DNA of 64,000 bases from Bombus terrestris (taxonomy: Eukaryota; Arthropoda; Insecta; Hymenoptera; Apidae): NCBI RefSeq assembly GCF_910591885.1, contig NC_063277.1, positions 1,860,001 through 1,924,000 on the forward strand, written 5' to 3'. A model generated the notes under the pieces. The model searched no databases and was not told where the DNA came from. It saw only the letters and a program-made list of their open reading frames with translations. Each line of letters opens with the position of its first letter. The first letter of the stretch is position 1. Of this stretch, positions 49,448-62,519 are shown in pieces. The position numbers and the translations under genes are program-made.

Positions 49448-52400
49448 TATATCGTAATGTAAATAGTTTTGGTCTTTCCAGGACAGACGCGTAGAAATGT
49501 TGGATGGCGCGCGCACAGACAGGTTTCTATATGTGAAATATAAAAGGAAACAGATAAACTTGATTTAATAATAAAGTAGAAAGAGAACAATGCTAGCGAT
49601 AATTCTAAAAACTCTTATTCTGAAGTACCGTGTTGCTTTTTCCAGTCTTTTTCGCTTCTCGATTCTACCGCGCTCTTTAAGACATAATATACACGATGCA
49701 CGTTTTTAGCACGTACAGATTTTCACATACATATATTCATACATACAGAAATATAGAATTTTAAATAAACGATGGATTTCACAATGAAAAATCGGTCGGT
49801 CGGTGAAGTGGAATAAGAAAGGCTGACAGAATTTGGCATTGATTTTTCCTTCTCGTCGAGCAGAAACGTGGGCAAACCGCTGCCCTGCCGGAATTGTCCG
49901 GTTTGGTAATCAACGTACCAAGAGGGTTTAATCGTAGCTGTGGCGGCTTTATTTTCAGTCTGGGCCGAACTTGAATCCTATCAGATTACTTCATCGTTGC
50001 GGAACACATGGCCGTCAGCTTAGCGGTTGCCCTCCGATGTCGCGTAACTCTTTGAAGTTGAAATGTCCCTCTTTTCGATATCTGCACTTGTTCTTGGTTT
50101 CGCGTTGATTAGATTTCGAAATGAACTTCGCCAACTCCTTTAGTTCAACGATTGCATCGAATCCTTTGTGATCTCCACGTTTGCCAATGGGATATTGGTC
50201 TTTGGCTTTGATTTATGGCGAGCTAGTTTGCTTCTCGTTCCTACTTTACGTAGGATGATTCTAACTCTGATGTAATTCAAGCTCAATGCTTGTAAACTTC
50301 CTCTAAATTCATATGTTAACTCGCATCTAACCAGATTGTAGTCTACGCAAATCGTATAGTCTGAGCCAAAATGTAGAAAGATCGTGAATTACCATTAAAA
50401 TCAGCAACGATCAAACTTGTACCGAAGGAATCAAAATGGAAAGTTTATCCCCGTTTTTAATTTGAAACATGTTTTGGTACGATACATGCTCGAAATCTAA
50501 TGTAATTTAGTTTTCATTGTAATACACGCGATAGATAATTTTGTAATTACATGTATTTACGCCGATCTAACGATAAACGTAGATGTATGGTTCTCGGTTT
50601 CCATTTGTCGTTGTACCTATTACATTTTTTCGCTAATCGCAACAACGATTGCCGTTCGTCTGTGGATGACGAGGGTCTTGGTCGATCGAGGCGATCTTGG
50701 AAATTTCAGATTTCTTGATAATCCATCAGTTGGCGAAGAAGTCTTAGCTGGCGAGGTCGTCGACTCGAAGACGTGCATGCGAATTTCTCTAGTCGATATG
50801 CAAATTTCAGCGCAATTTGGCATCGTCGAGAGTCAGGATCAATGCAAGCTATTACTGGGTGGGATTATTCAGGGAAATTCGCGGAAAGTAATTAATGCTG
50901 GGTGAAGGAGAGGGGATTCAATTCGCCCGTATAAATATTGTAATTGTCGGTTAACGAACTTCCTCTGGCGATCGATCAGGAAAAATCGGTATGTAAACCG
51001 CGGCGTGCCGGCTCCCTCGACATTAACAGCTATTTTTAATAGGTTGGGCAAGAAATTTGTTTTTCGGAAATTCGTTCGGCAAGTTCCATGGAGGAAAGTT
51101 GGCGAGTTGGTGGTGAGTTTTCTTTCTCTCGCGAAGAAGTCTGCGGGAAACGGGCCGGCGAACTTTCAGATTTATCGTTCCACGTGATTTCTTATCTTGT
51201 TCTTCCTTTTTCACCCCCCTCCCTTTTACCTCGGCTTTTTATTAAAATCTACGAGTGAAGGAGTTCTTTAGAAGAGAACGTAGCTGTGAATGAAGAAGCA
51301 CATTCTTTTTCTAATAAGTGGTTGTTGCAGACCAAGAATTTGTGTTCGGATACTTTCTGCATTCTTGCCTGGCGTTTAAGTTAGCCGTTTTCTTTTTCCT
51401 CGCTCTTCTTTCATTAAAATAGGAATATTTAACGAATAGATGGTTACCGAGAGGCCATAATGGATTGCGTAAAGTGCTCGAGATATTCCGCAATAACGGG
51501 CCAGGATTTACAAGTATAGGATTCACGGGGATATGAGAAAGTAACGTACATGGATCCTTCAAAAGAGAATCTATGTTGGTTGCGTTAGTAGGAAAGCTTG
51601 CGAGTCAAAGGTCGATCGAAATAAAAAGGTTGCCAGAGAAGTTCTCAAGACACTCCTCGATCTCTTCCTTTGCCTTGGTCGGGTTTACGGATACATCAAA
51701 GAGTCCCTGTTGCTAACGACACTCTGCTGCAAAAACTTGCCAAGTATTTAACTGAAAATTCATTTGCAACTTGCCCGACGTTCCTTTGACGAGCATTTCC
51801 TAACAAAACTTACCAGCAACAACTTGGCCCCGTGAGCTTTTTGCGAGCCTAGATGTTACTACTTATATAGACTGGCGAGAACTAGTCGTACGGTTGATCT
51901 CGTCGAGGAAAGCTGGTTCAGGGACCGAATCCGATAGAACGAGACCGAGAAGTGTAACGTTAATCAATCTTCGCGTCTGTGATAAGATGAATTGTACCAG
52001 GGGAACAGCCTTAGTTCAGGCGATTAATTAGAGAGAGAGCATCGTTCTCTACACGTGTACGCGTCTTCGTAGATGTCGTATTATCGACAGAATCATTTGT
52101 ACGGCTTGTTTCGGTGTTTTACGCAGTGCAAACGTACTTGATAAAACGTCAACGAAGCAGAAGAGGCTTTCATTTTTATTATCATTTTCCGCCTTCGAAT
52201 AATCGCCGATTTACGGGAATCCGATTACTAACTGGGATAACTCGATCTCCGTACTAGCCTCCGACCCTTTTGTTTCATAAGAGAAGACGTATGCGTCGCC
52301 CTAAAGCTTCCGAACCGAGTTCATCGATGCCGACACCTAACGCCGACTCATCCCGCCCGCTCAACACGATCCAATTTCTTCGTCGTTCGTCACTTCGCCC

Positions 52401-53280
52401 TTTTCCCTTTGTCTGTCGAGCAACGGAAGCGTGTAACGTGTGTCTATCCATCGGACAAACAAGAAACCCGTGCTCATACACACAATGGAGAACTCCGTAG
52501 TTTCGTGGACCGCCCATTTGTCTCGTTATCGTTTATCTCGGACGTTATTCGATGATGGATCATCCGTGCTATATGTCTAGATTGATCGCGGTGGTTGGAT
52601 CAACAAATTTTATTTATTTTTCGTTTCGGTAAATAAGAGAACAAAGTGGAGAACACTCTCGATCATTAAAATAGCCGAAAGTTTGGGAATGTTGGATCAA
52701 CTCGTTTGAAACTAGCGATCATGTGGGTTATGCAGGGATTATACAATTTAATCTACACAAGAAAAATTTTTACGCGCAAAGGAAAGGAAACAAGGTTGAA
52801 AATTTGCCAAATGGTAATCATTTACCATTTGCCAAATTTGGCATGATGACAAATTGAGAATGGAAAGAATTAAATATAAAAAAAAAGTGCTATATCGATC
52901 GTAAATCTCGACGCGATAGACTTTTATTTTTGCTTCTGTTTGAATTTTTAAATGTGAGACGTGAGGTATCATTATCGTAATGGTTTCGCAAATAAGGCAA
53001 ATAGTTCTATACATTATTTTTGTTTATATAGAAAATATTTGAAATTATCGATTAGTGTTGCAAAATTAAGAAATTAGATCGCGTAGGAGTATCATGGGAA
53101 ACATTGTGAGAGATTATAAAGCGAAAAATAAGCGGCCCATAATCAGAATTGAAAATTCAAATCAGTCGAAAATTCAAACTGTCGCTTCTTGAGTTGTCTT
53201 TTAGTTAGAAATTGGTGTTGAATGGATTAAGAAAGCTCCCAATTCTATTTGTCTCATACTACACCGCGAAATGAAATATA
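49448..53280. other. Gene-free stretch
   Basis: No supported gene on either strand. A fragment at about 52838-52890 matches internal sequence of the TTAA element at 14-16.5 kb. Frames such as 50666-50905 and 52270-52517 have no recognisable domain. Confidence 0.4.
52838..52890 (+). mobile_element. Short fragment related to the 14-kb TTAA element
   Basis: GACAAATTGAGAATGGAAAG followed by AATTAAAT and an A-run matches GACAAATTGAGAACGAAAAG, AATTAAAT and an A-run at about 15077-15119. It is preceded by TGCCAAAT-type sequence in both places. Confidence 0.45.
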
Positions 53281-53494
53281 TTAGGTTGTCCTAATAGTGT
53301 CTCTCTTTTACAGACACGTCTTTTACAACAACGCATCTTTATACAAATATGAAACTTAATCTGTCGAACGTTGTAATCTTTGTCTAGATAGAACAAAATG
53401 GATCATACGTAATTCGGCAAAATAATGTAAAACGAAAAATGTTGTGCATCCATTACTTCTTTATAAAACGAAAGAAACTTTTCAGACGGCCTAA
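53281..53494 (-). mobile_element. Mariner-like MITE, copy B (inverted)
   Basis: About 214 bp flanked by TA. It is the reverse-complement orientation of copies A and D: TTTTACAACAACGCATCTTT and AACGTTGTAATCTTTG occur here on the plus strand. Its left terminal repeat is diverged (TTAGGTTGTCCTAATAGTG), so it is the oldest or most mutated of this subfamily. Confidence 0.85.
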
Positions 53495-54427
53495 TATTAT
53501 TTTTATTTATATTATAGTATATATATACATTAATGTTTGAAGGGAACACGAAAACCCTGTGTAAATTCGGTTTGGCGAGCTTTAATCGAGTCGTTGCCGA
53601 AGGAAGAAAGTTGGAGGCGTGTGACGCTGGTCGAAAAGCTCGAAAGTTAGCCGGAGTCTTAACAGTTCTTCCGCAGTTAGTTGTAAACGTTTGAATTTCC
53701 TAAGACCAGTCGGGAACTGTGTGGCTCTTTCGAGACCCGTTTCAAGATCTTCGATAGACTGTGGAACGATTTCGCGACAGTTCTCGCCGAGGAAACAGGG
53801 GTCGAGGTGAAAGTTTTGCTGGCTCGTAAATTTTACCAACGTCATGGAATCTTGCTTAGTGTTTGATCGCTATGTATAATGTACACCATAGGACAGCGGC
53901 GTGTAAAGGAAATCAATCGATTAACAGACCAATTTCGAAATTCATTAGCTGATCTAGCTCTTGAGCCGCTGCGAAGTTGCTGCATGCCAAACGAGCTGAT
54001 CAATCGGCACCCAACTCGTGTACTTCGCACGCCGCGCGTTGACAACACCTGTAATAAATCTCCCTTAAAGAACACGGTATTATTCCACATTTTTATTGAA
54101 AACGTGCGCGGCATAATGCTATTCCCTCGTCCTTGAACGAGCTTTCAATCCTTTTGTCTCCCTTGCTATCTTTTTGTAATCAATTTTTCGATTGCCCAAA
54201 CAGATGGATTGGACCAAGTCAATGTCACGCAGGAGACGCAACAAATCACGAAATTGACAGATCACCGGTGATCTTCTTGCGGCGCAGTTCGAACGTTTCA
54301 CAAATAAGGTAAAGAGTTGAACTTTAGATATATTTAGTAGTAAAATTTATTGTACGAATCCAACAGAGTGACGGTTCAGAGCGTTAGAACAGGGAAGTCG
54401 AGAGCTGATTTTAGGAAGGTTTATACA

Positions 54428-54640
54428 TTAGGTTGTCCGAAAAGTTTCTTTCGTTTTATAAGATGATAATAGATGAAAAACAATTTCTGCTTTATATTAC
54501 TTTATTGAATTAGGTACGATCCATTTCGTTATAGTTCTGTTATTATATTCCTGCATAATTCAATAAACTGATATGAAACAAAAAACATTGTGCGTCTATT
54601 ATTTCCTTATAAAACGAAAGAAACTTTTCGGACAACTTAA
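54428..54640 (+). mobile_element. Mariner-like MITE, copy C (different interior)
   Basis: The ends read TTAGGTTGTCCGAAAAGTTT and AAACTTTTCGGACAACTTAA, with inverted repeats extending through TTTCGTTTTATAAG. The interior is AT-rich and mostly lacks the blocks shared by copies A, B and D. TA follows the right end, but CA precedes the left end. Confidence 0.8.
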
Positions 54641-57211
54641 TACTATGAGTTTGGCTCCTATGGAGGGAGTGTCTCCGGGGCCCAGGTCAGAGATGGCCAT
54701 GCTGTTACTGTTTTCTGACACTGGAACGCTCTTTACGTTGTTGTTTCGATAACCCGCGGGATGTTCGTTAAACCCTCTTGATTTTTCTATCGCTAATTTA
54801 TGGCTCCGTGACATCAGCGTATTTAACGCGACGCGTTCTAAGAATGGCTCATGAGCAAAATCTTGGGGCAGAGATCGAGTCCATCGGTGTTAAGTTTCTA
54901 ATCGAGCTACAAACACGCGTGGAAGCTTCGATAGCGTAATAACTAACAATAAGCCCGGAGAGGGAAACTCATTGACGCGATCAATGTCCCAGTTGGCTAG
55001 CACGGAATTCTCGGCGAATGGAAATTCCGATTTGCCAGATTACGAGACCTCTGATCCTGATTTTACCGGATGAAGTTACATCTATAGACTGAGAGTTCAA
55101 CTGCCCTGGAACGTCGTTCTAATCCATACGCGATAAACAGAAGCAAGTAAATCATTCGCCATGGTGCACTGATTAAACGTATCGACGATCGGCGTAATTT
55201 TACAATCGGCGTTTCGAAATGAATTTGCAGTGATTAACGCGCGAGTATTGTTCAGACGATAAGAAATTAGGGAAATTAGCGACTAGTATGCGCGCGGTAA
55301 GATCGAAGCCGAGCGTTGGAACTCGTGTGCATGTATGCTTAAGCACTCTAGCCCTTAAATTCCTAATGAAACTTGGCGAAAGTTCTGTGGAAGTTGCCGT
55401 TGTAAAATATCCGGCTTTACTTCCGCCTGTGTCGAAATTCTCGCGGACTTCACACCCATAGCAGCTATAAAATTCAGCTGGTTTTACCAACTTCCGGCAT
55501 AAAGCCTGTTGGCCTACGTATTGGGACTCCAACTTTTTTTCCTACGCTCCTTCATAAACTTTGCTCGATATTAGCTATAAGGATTTGCCCTCTACGTCGG
55601 CATAAAACTTGCAAACGCGGTTTAATTCGATGCAAAACCTTAGCAAATAATTCTCAACCACCTTATGGAAACAATGATGGTCAGTTTTCAAGCACGCCTC
55701 TGTATAAGCACTGTATAAGCAAGTTTTTCACCAAAGATAATTCGATGACATCGCGTCCTGTCTGTTTCATTCTCGCACCCTAGTCGGAGACGATAAATTG
55801 CCGCCATATATCCGTGATAGCGTTACTCGAGACACTTTTAGGCCTTCGTATTGTCACGACAATAACAGCGGCGTCCCTACGATAGCCATTTCTTTCGCCC
55901 GTTGTTTTCGGTTCTGAAATCTCAGAAATGTACAATGCTGCGAATCGTTAAGAATCTGTTTGACAGCCGTACACGATTACCGAGATTTACTTCTTCGATG
56001 CAAGTTTAGGATCGATCGCTTCGCTAATAACTTAGTCTGTTCGAACTGCATTTGTCGAAACGAAATCGTAGACGGATTAACCGAACTTCTGCCGATTAAA
56101 TTCGCCTATCTGAACACAAACGAAAAATAATTATAAACGGGAAAACTCGTATTTAATGGAATACCAATTACAGAAACTATTATACTTGCCCAAGTTCAGA
56201 TAAATGCGGTTCTACTGTATCGAGTATCATCATGATTTACGCTAAATCATCGGAGGCTGTAATATTTATTAACGGGTGTATACGCGCATAGGATTACATT
56301 TATAAAAATATTTATTCTTAAAATATTCTCGAGAGCTTAAAATAAATTCTTCGTTGGAGGAAAGTAGCACGTAAAACGATCAATCCATTAAATTGTATGA
56401 TATTTATAGTAATCGAAGCGCTGGAACGGCACCGAGTGCGAGCATAAAATCGAACTGTTTATCCGATCGAAGTGCAAGCGGCGTTGCACCGCAGTGGTTT
56501 TTCAGAGTTCAAGCGAGGACTCCAATCAAGTCGAAGAGTCCCACGGGGCATTGCGGTCGGTACTTAGAGCAGCTTCCATTACGTCCAACCACTTCGGCTT
56601 GAAGAATATCCCGCGGTAGTGGCTCGTGTCGCGAGCTTGTTGGTCTGAAAAAAATATCGACTGGTACATACATCTGCACGATAATAAGGAGCTTTTCCTT
56701 TCTTCTCTATACCGCGATACCTCGGCGCGATAACAAGGTCTAGCGTACCGTTGGTCGACTCGTTAACAGACGGCCATTAAATTGTCCAGGTATCATACGA
56801 TTCTTTGCACGAGCCAATTTAAAGAGCCGGCCAACGACTGTTACCTGCGTTATCTCGCGAAACTTTTCTCCGTCGTTCGAAACGACGGTTGCAGAATGAA
56901 GAAAAAGAAAAGAAAAGAATTCAGATATTATGGTTTTCCTACTAGAACCAACAATATAAAACTATTATAAGCCATGTCATTGCATCACGCCAAATGAAGT
57001 TACTGAAAATTCTCAACGAGAATTGATTGTAAATATTCTAATAAATAAAAAAAAAAAAAAAGATATTATAGTTTCGTTAGGACAGGTGATAGACGCGTTG
57101 TAAACTGAATTCGGTAACCAGGTCAACTAGAAGCGTCTGAATCTACTTCCGATCTTATACCTTCAAATTATTCTTTTTTATTCTTTTGTATACTTTAAAT
57201 TTATTCTTGTA
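54641..57211. other. Gene-free stretch
   Basis: No supported gene. Frames such as 55200-55532 (minus) and 56393-56602 (plus) lack domains and splice context. Confidence 0.4.
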
Positions 57212-57425
57212 TTAGGTCGTCCGAAAAGTTTCTTTCGTTTTATAAGGAAATAATGGATGCACAACATTTTTCGTTTTATATGGTTTTACCGAATTACGCG
57301 TGATCCATTTTGTTCTATCAAGATAAAAATCACAATGTTCGACAGATTAGGTTTCATGTCCGTATAAAGATGCGTCGTTGTAAAAGACGTGTCTGTAAAA
57401 GGAAGACACTTTTCGGACAACCTAA
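57212..57425 (+). mobile_element. Mariner-like MITE, copy D
   Basis: About 214 bp, flanked by TA on both sides, same orientation as copy A and very similar to it throughout: ends TTAGGTCGTCCGAAAAGTTT and ACTTTTCGGACAACCTAA, interior AAGATGCGTCGTTGTAAAAG. The good preservation of the ends suggests a young insertion. Confidence 0.88.
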
Positions 57426-60256
57426 TATCTTAAAATATTTTCGAAAATCGAAATTACAAATTTCTGGGTCAGTCGATGAGTTGCGAGTCTTCTCAGAGTC
57501 GATAGTTTTTTTTAAAACGAGGATGACATGACTGACAAGATGGTGAAAAAATTGGACATGACTAAACGGAATTTCCTAGAGTCTCTCCCTTTTTCTTACT
57601 ACCTGACCGTTTTCTCGTGCCAGCTAGGAGATGATTCCGCGAGCCGAGCAAACGAACACGACAATATGTCGTGCATATCTCGCGTGCTCGTAAAAAGTCA
57701 GGAACGGTCGGGCCGCTTTCATTGCGCTTTTATTTCGGCTGCTGTCCCCTCTTATTTCGAACCGGGATGACTGGAGAAAGAGGGAAAGCACGCGTTTCGA
57801 AGGCCTCGCTCTTCTTCCGTTTTATTGCTACCGCCCTACCGGAGATACGAGGTGAAAAACAATATAATTTCGTTATCAGAGCGAGGAGAGTCGAAACGAC
57901 CCGTTCGTGGTTCCTTCCAAGCGAATTCTTTTCTTCTCTCGAATTTATTGTAAAATACGCGCAATTCTTTCTTCCCTGATTTGTAAAGACAATAAATTGT
58001 AGTCGCTGTTTGAACGTTCCATGCAATCCGGGAGCATCGTCTCTTCTTTTGAAAAGAAAAGAATGTAGAAAATTGAGGTAACTGCCGTTCTTGATCCTGC
58101 GAATCTTGAAACTGGAAAGTCCTTGTTTCGAAGAAATCGATACGTTTCTTGCAATTTCCTTTGCTTATTTTTCGAACGTCGATCAGTATCACTGATCGGA
58201 GCAATTTGTATACTCGCAGTTGTGTTTTTATTTGAAACTGACGAGAACCGGGGCGAGTTTAATAACACCTCGTTCGCAGCTGGAAGGCAAACAAGCTGTC
58301 CCTATGATTCTTTCATGTCGCCTTAGCCAGTTCCATTTTCTCAAATTACCCGTGAGACCGTGTGAAAGGACTCTCAAGGAGGACAACGCTTCCACTAACG
58401 CGATAACAACTTCAACGGAAAAACGTAGTTCATTTGCAATTTTTATTCACCCCTGTGAACATCCTTCGCGAACTTTTCTATTCGCTGTTTGCGTTTTGCC
58501 TGGCAAACACTATCACCATATACATTTCGGTTCCTTGTTTAGCATTAAAACCACCGGCGACTAAAATATAAAAGAAATCGATCGAACGAGAAAAGTTAGA
58601 ATGGGAACGTCTATGAGGAAACATAACGTAAACACGACGTAAAGAACAAATAGAAAATTGCTAAGCCGAACTAGACTCAGGCCGAAGTAAACAAAAACAT
58701 TGATCGAATGAAACGAAGAGCAAATGGAAGAAATTGAAGCAAAGAAACGGAAAGGAAAGTTATGAAAAATTATAACGCGAAGGAACAAGCAAAGGTTGAA
58801 GGCAAATTATACAAAATACATCTTCGTGCCATGAAAAGCGACAAATTCATCATTTTGATCCCTCTGGTAGTAGAATTAATCGTCGCTGCGTCCTTTCGCC
58901 GAAGAAAAATCCAAAGACGTCAGAGTGGAATTGGAAACTCAGAAACGTTCTACGTTTCAGACGAGTTTCTCAAGTTCCTCACGTAGAGCTCGAGAAACGC
59001 GCAAAATGGAATACATCGTCGACAATGTCGGGGACATTTTTCTAGAAGAAAGACGAGCACACAGAAACTCAAAAGCTTGTTGAATATGGTGCAGCTAATT
59101 CGAAAGCTTCAATACCCGTGTCAATATTGACCCAGATTTCACGAAATCTGTCCGAAACAGCTGTTCTCTCTTTTTTAACTAACCGCATAGCGATTCGATT
59201 TTGTTTGAAGAACGAATCACGTATCGATTATAATCTTGAAAATTGAACGAGGCAAAGTCGTCGGAGATGAAATAACGACGAGGACGAGGCATAGGTTTGG
59301 TACGGCGTTTTCCTGGTTCCGAGCCAGTCCATTTTCTCGACTCGGTGGGTAGAGGTAAACCGCGTAGAATTTTCACGACGGCGAGGATATCGTCGGCGGC
59401 CGAGGACGACGACAATGCGGCGTCACGGCCGCCTGCGGGCCGTCTTTTTTATTCATACGTCCCTGGCTCGACAGTTTATCCGCCCACGAGCCGACATGCA
59501 TCAGCCACGTAACACACAGGGGAAAATGCATGGGTAGCCAGCGTGTGCGAGGTGCACGCGTACAGAAGAAGAAGCTGGCATGCCGTCGAGAAGCGAGAAA
59601 GCTAAACCAAATTTGCTTTTCTACACGGTTTGTGTATCTACTCCAATTTGCGCCGCCTTGGACTGGCCGAAAAAAGGCCTGGTTCTTTTTTTCGCCGCGC
59701 GAAACCAGGTCGCGCCGACGAAATTTCCAGCTGGATCCTTTAGCGCATTATACTCGGCGCGAACAATGGCCCCTGCCAGTACCGAGTTCCGTCTTTTCTC
59801 TAGAAACGTGGATGGCGATCTTTTCGATCTCTGGCGGTCGGATTCGCGGCTTGAAAATGATCTACGCGCCGTTTTTCGAGAGCTGGAATTTTCCGTAATT
59901 TCGAACGCCGGGTTAATTGAACTTTGCAAAGCGGCGCAAGGTTCTTTCGCTAATTCCGTTCCGTTTCGACTTTGAAGGGGTTGTCTCTCGTGAAAATTGC
60001 TAATGTCTATCTACTTATTAAGTTAATTGTTCGCCTGCGTTAAACTTTGTCATCGAGGCAGAATGAAATTAGAAAGAGACGACGAAGATGAAATTTGCAA
60101 GTAGGAAAATTACCTTAACCGAATTAACGGCGAGCTTAAAGGAATCTACAGGCAGGTTGAAGGACAGATTAGGAAGGACGAATGGAAGCAATTCGACGGG
60201 ATGATTATGAGAGACGAGGGCTGCCGTGTGACGTAAAAGCTAACGGAGGAACTTAC
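57426..60256. other. Gene-free stretch; may hold the last exon of DM4/12 gene 2
   Basis: No domain-bearing frame was found. The final exon of DM4/12 gene 2 should lie in this direction, but no phase-matched acceptor followed by a Cys-containing tail could be identified. The 59179-59415 minus frame (Ser/Arg/Pro-rich) was tested and no acceptor joins it in frame. Confidence 0.4.
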
Positions 60257-60983
60257 GTGAAGATCACGTGCAGAATGTCACCAATGAGTCCGTTATGTCT
60301 CAGGTAGTGCTCCGAAGTTTCGCAAATGGCCCTCAGCAGGCATTCGTGACCCTGATATCCGTAGCTGTGCAGAAAGTCAGCAGAGCAAAGTGAAAAATAA
60401 AATAAGACCGTCCGTGGCTGACCTACTACGACTTCTGGGTCAGCATCCGCGTGCACCTATATTTTTCTCTACTCTGTTCTATATTTTTTTCTTTTACTTT
60501 CCAAACTACGAAATACTCTACAGCACAGTCTGTAGACGAATACAATAACGTCTCAGTGTAATCAATTTCGAACTCACTTGACGAACTTATTCTCTACAGC
60601 TTGATAAAGCGTAGCTCTGTCCAAGCTTCTCTTCCTTCTTTGTTCCTCGGTATACAGCCAGAGTTTCTCATCGCTGGCGTTCGTTGGCAAGTTGTAAGTC
60701 GCCTCGAAGAAATCGGCTATGGAAATCGATTTGTATGGATCCTCCAGCGGTATCGCCAGCGCGACGAACAGCTTCAAGAAGAACACGTTTATCACTTTCA
60801 ACTCGAGTCTTCCTTCGCGCGAATCGATAATTTCTTATTGTTCACTGCTACTTTGACACTCACACCTGCGGTACTTTCTTCCGGGAACGTGAGGGACCGG
60901 ATGGGTCGATGAAGTATCTCCGCCAACTCCGAATTTAGGAGTCTCGAGCCAGCCGGATGGAATATCACCAGCAGATTGAGCAT
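60257..60983 (-). CDS. DM4/12-domain protein, gene 2 (3' end not resolved)
   Basis: Three exons read leftwards: 60864-60983, 60578-60771, 60257-60364. Seen: a short hydrophobic start (MLNLLVIFHPAGS); FPEESTAG joined to LFVALAIPLEDP; FFEATYNLP; RKRSLDR; and the Cys core HECLLRAICET followed by GLIGDILHVIFT. Exon ends are phase 0, phase 2 and phase 2, the same as gene 1, and the third exon has the same length (108 nt) in both genes. An acceptor (TTCTTTTACAG) just upstream of the ATG at 60983 suggests a further 5' exon that could extend the signal peptide. If the last donor is not used, a TAA follows at once. Function of the family is unknown; secretion is inferred. Confidence 0.75.
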
Positions 60984-62149
60984 CAAGAGGCTGTAAAAGA
61001 AGACTTTGCTTCAGACTGGTAAACCGTGCACGTTGCTCGTAAAACAATTTTCACGATATATCAAAATGGTTGCGGGATACGACAGATAGAGATCGAAAGA
61101 AGCACGGAAAATTTTCTCCACCGATTTCTAACGTCCCTACGTTGTACCGCGGCTATCGCGATTCGGACGAGACCTGATTAACATTACAAATGAACAGGCG
61201 CTGAGCGAAATTGAAGCTCCTTTCGTCGGCCGGATGAAAATTCAACGGGCGAAGTCGGAAGACGGTGGAGATCGTTTAATTCTCTTTAAGAAGTTCTAAT
61301 GCGCGAACTCGCCTGGATGGATCCGTTAACGAACGATAATCGGTTTAATTATTGAACGTACAGAAGTTCTTGCCGATGGGTCGACATTTCCGAGGACACT
61401 TAACCGTAGGCTCGCAGAGAAGACGCAAGTCTGACGTTCTGCGACTTCCTCTCGGTTCATTTTCTCCGCGCAAACCGGTTCCTTCGTTAACGATATTCGC
61501 GATTATTAACGATAATTACATGCGAACTCGCGAAGATGGAACTGCTGGACGAATGTAGAAGGAGAAACAGAAGTTTGATTTGTAACAGTCGATATTTCGA
61601 ATAAACTGTCATTGAATCGTATAGACTCAAGAACGTCGTTCTGCTCGAAGCTTCATTAGCATCAGTTTCCACTAAATTTCACGATGGAATTTCGTTCTTG
61701 TCGACTCATCGTCAGCGATATTTTCCCCTGTTGTTCCGGTGTCAAGCTTTCCAAAGTCAGCCAAAATGTTTTTACGCGTTGCCGGCCACATTAGCGGACG
61801 GTGGCACGGTTTTCAAATGCGATTACAATTCTCCACGCGCGGCACCTCAGATATCGTGGCGGCCTGGGGTGGCGGTGATTAAAAAACTTCACTGATTTTA
61901 GCGTTGGCGTGGCTGGTGAAAAAAAGCAAGAGAACGAGAGGGCTACGCCGGTTGGAAATGCTGCTGTGTTTTAACCATGCATACGTAAATGAGCCCACTT
62001 TTCTGGGACTATTTCCTGTTTTTAATTCTTCTTCTCGTTTACATCAATACACACGCATCGCACCGGCAACGAGTCGTTCTCCACCTAAGAGTATACGTCC
62101 GTTTAACCATCAGGATACGATAATAAACACGCGATAAATGTTTTCTTTT
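60984..62149. other. Gene-free stretch upstream of DM4/12 gene 2
   Basis: No supported gene. It should include the gene 2 promoter and perhaps a first exon. Frames at 61352-61558 and 61698-61895 show no domain. Confidence 0.4.
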
Positions 62150-62478
62150 TTCTTTATTATTTATATTGAGATATGTATAATTTTGTGTGCTAGACTAGAT
62201 TAGCCGCGTGGTAGTGACACACGTATGTGAATATGAGTACATGGAAGTATGTGTGTGCACAGCGTCTCGAAAAACATGAATGCTACTGTTCCGTTGGCAG
62301 TGTGGTATAGAAGATGGTGAGACAAAGAGAGTGTTGAGACGCGTGCAAATGTATATCGATGAAGATCCTGCAAATCGTTTATTAAATAAATTTAAAACTA
62401 TTTTAATATAAATTCAAAGCTTAATCTTAGTTTTCCTGTACTTTTATTTCGGCGATTAAGATCCACAATTTTCAACAA
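62150..62478 (+). mobile_element. LTR fragment, copy 3 (3' part)
   Basis: From TTGAGATATGTATAATTTTG onward it parallels 48871-49174, with shared blocks GTGAGACAAAGAGAGTG, TTGAGACGCGTG and TTATTAAATAAAT, and ends GATCCACAATTTTCAACA. The 5' third of the unit is missing, the reverse of copy 1. Confidence 0.75.
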
Positions 62479-62519
62479 TTTAATTTGTACTTTACAATTT
62501 GTCCAGCTGAATATTTGGT

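Noticed and set aside
59179..59415. Minus frame tested as the last exon of DM4/12 gene 2
   Set aside because: The available acceptor gives an immediate stop in the required phase, and the Cys-containing tail typical of the family is absent.
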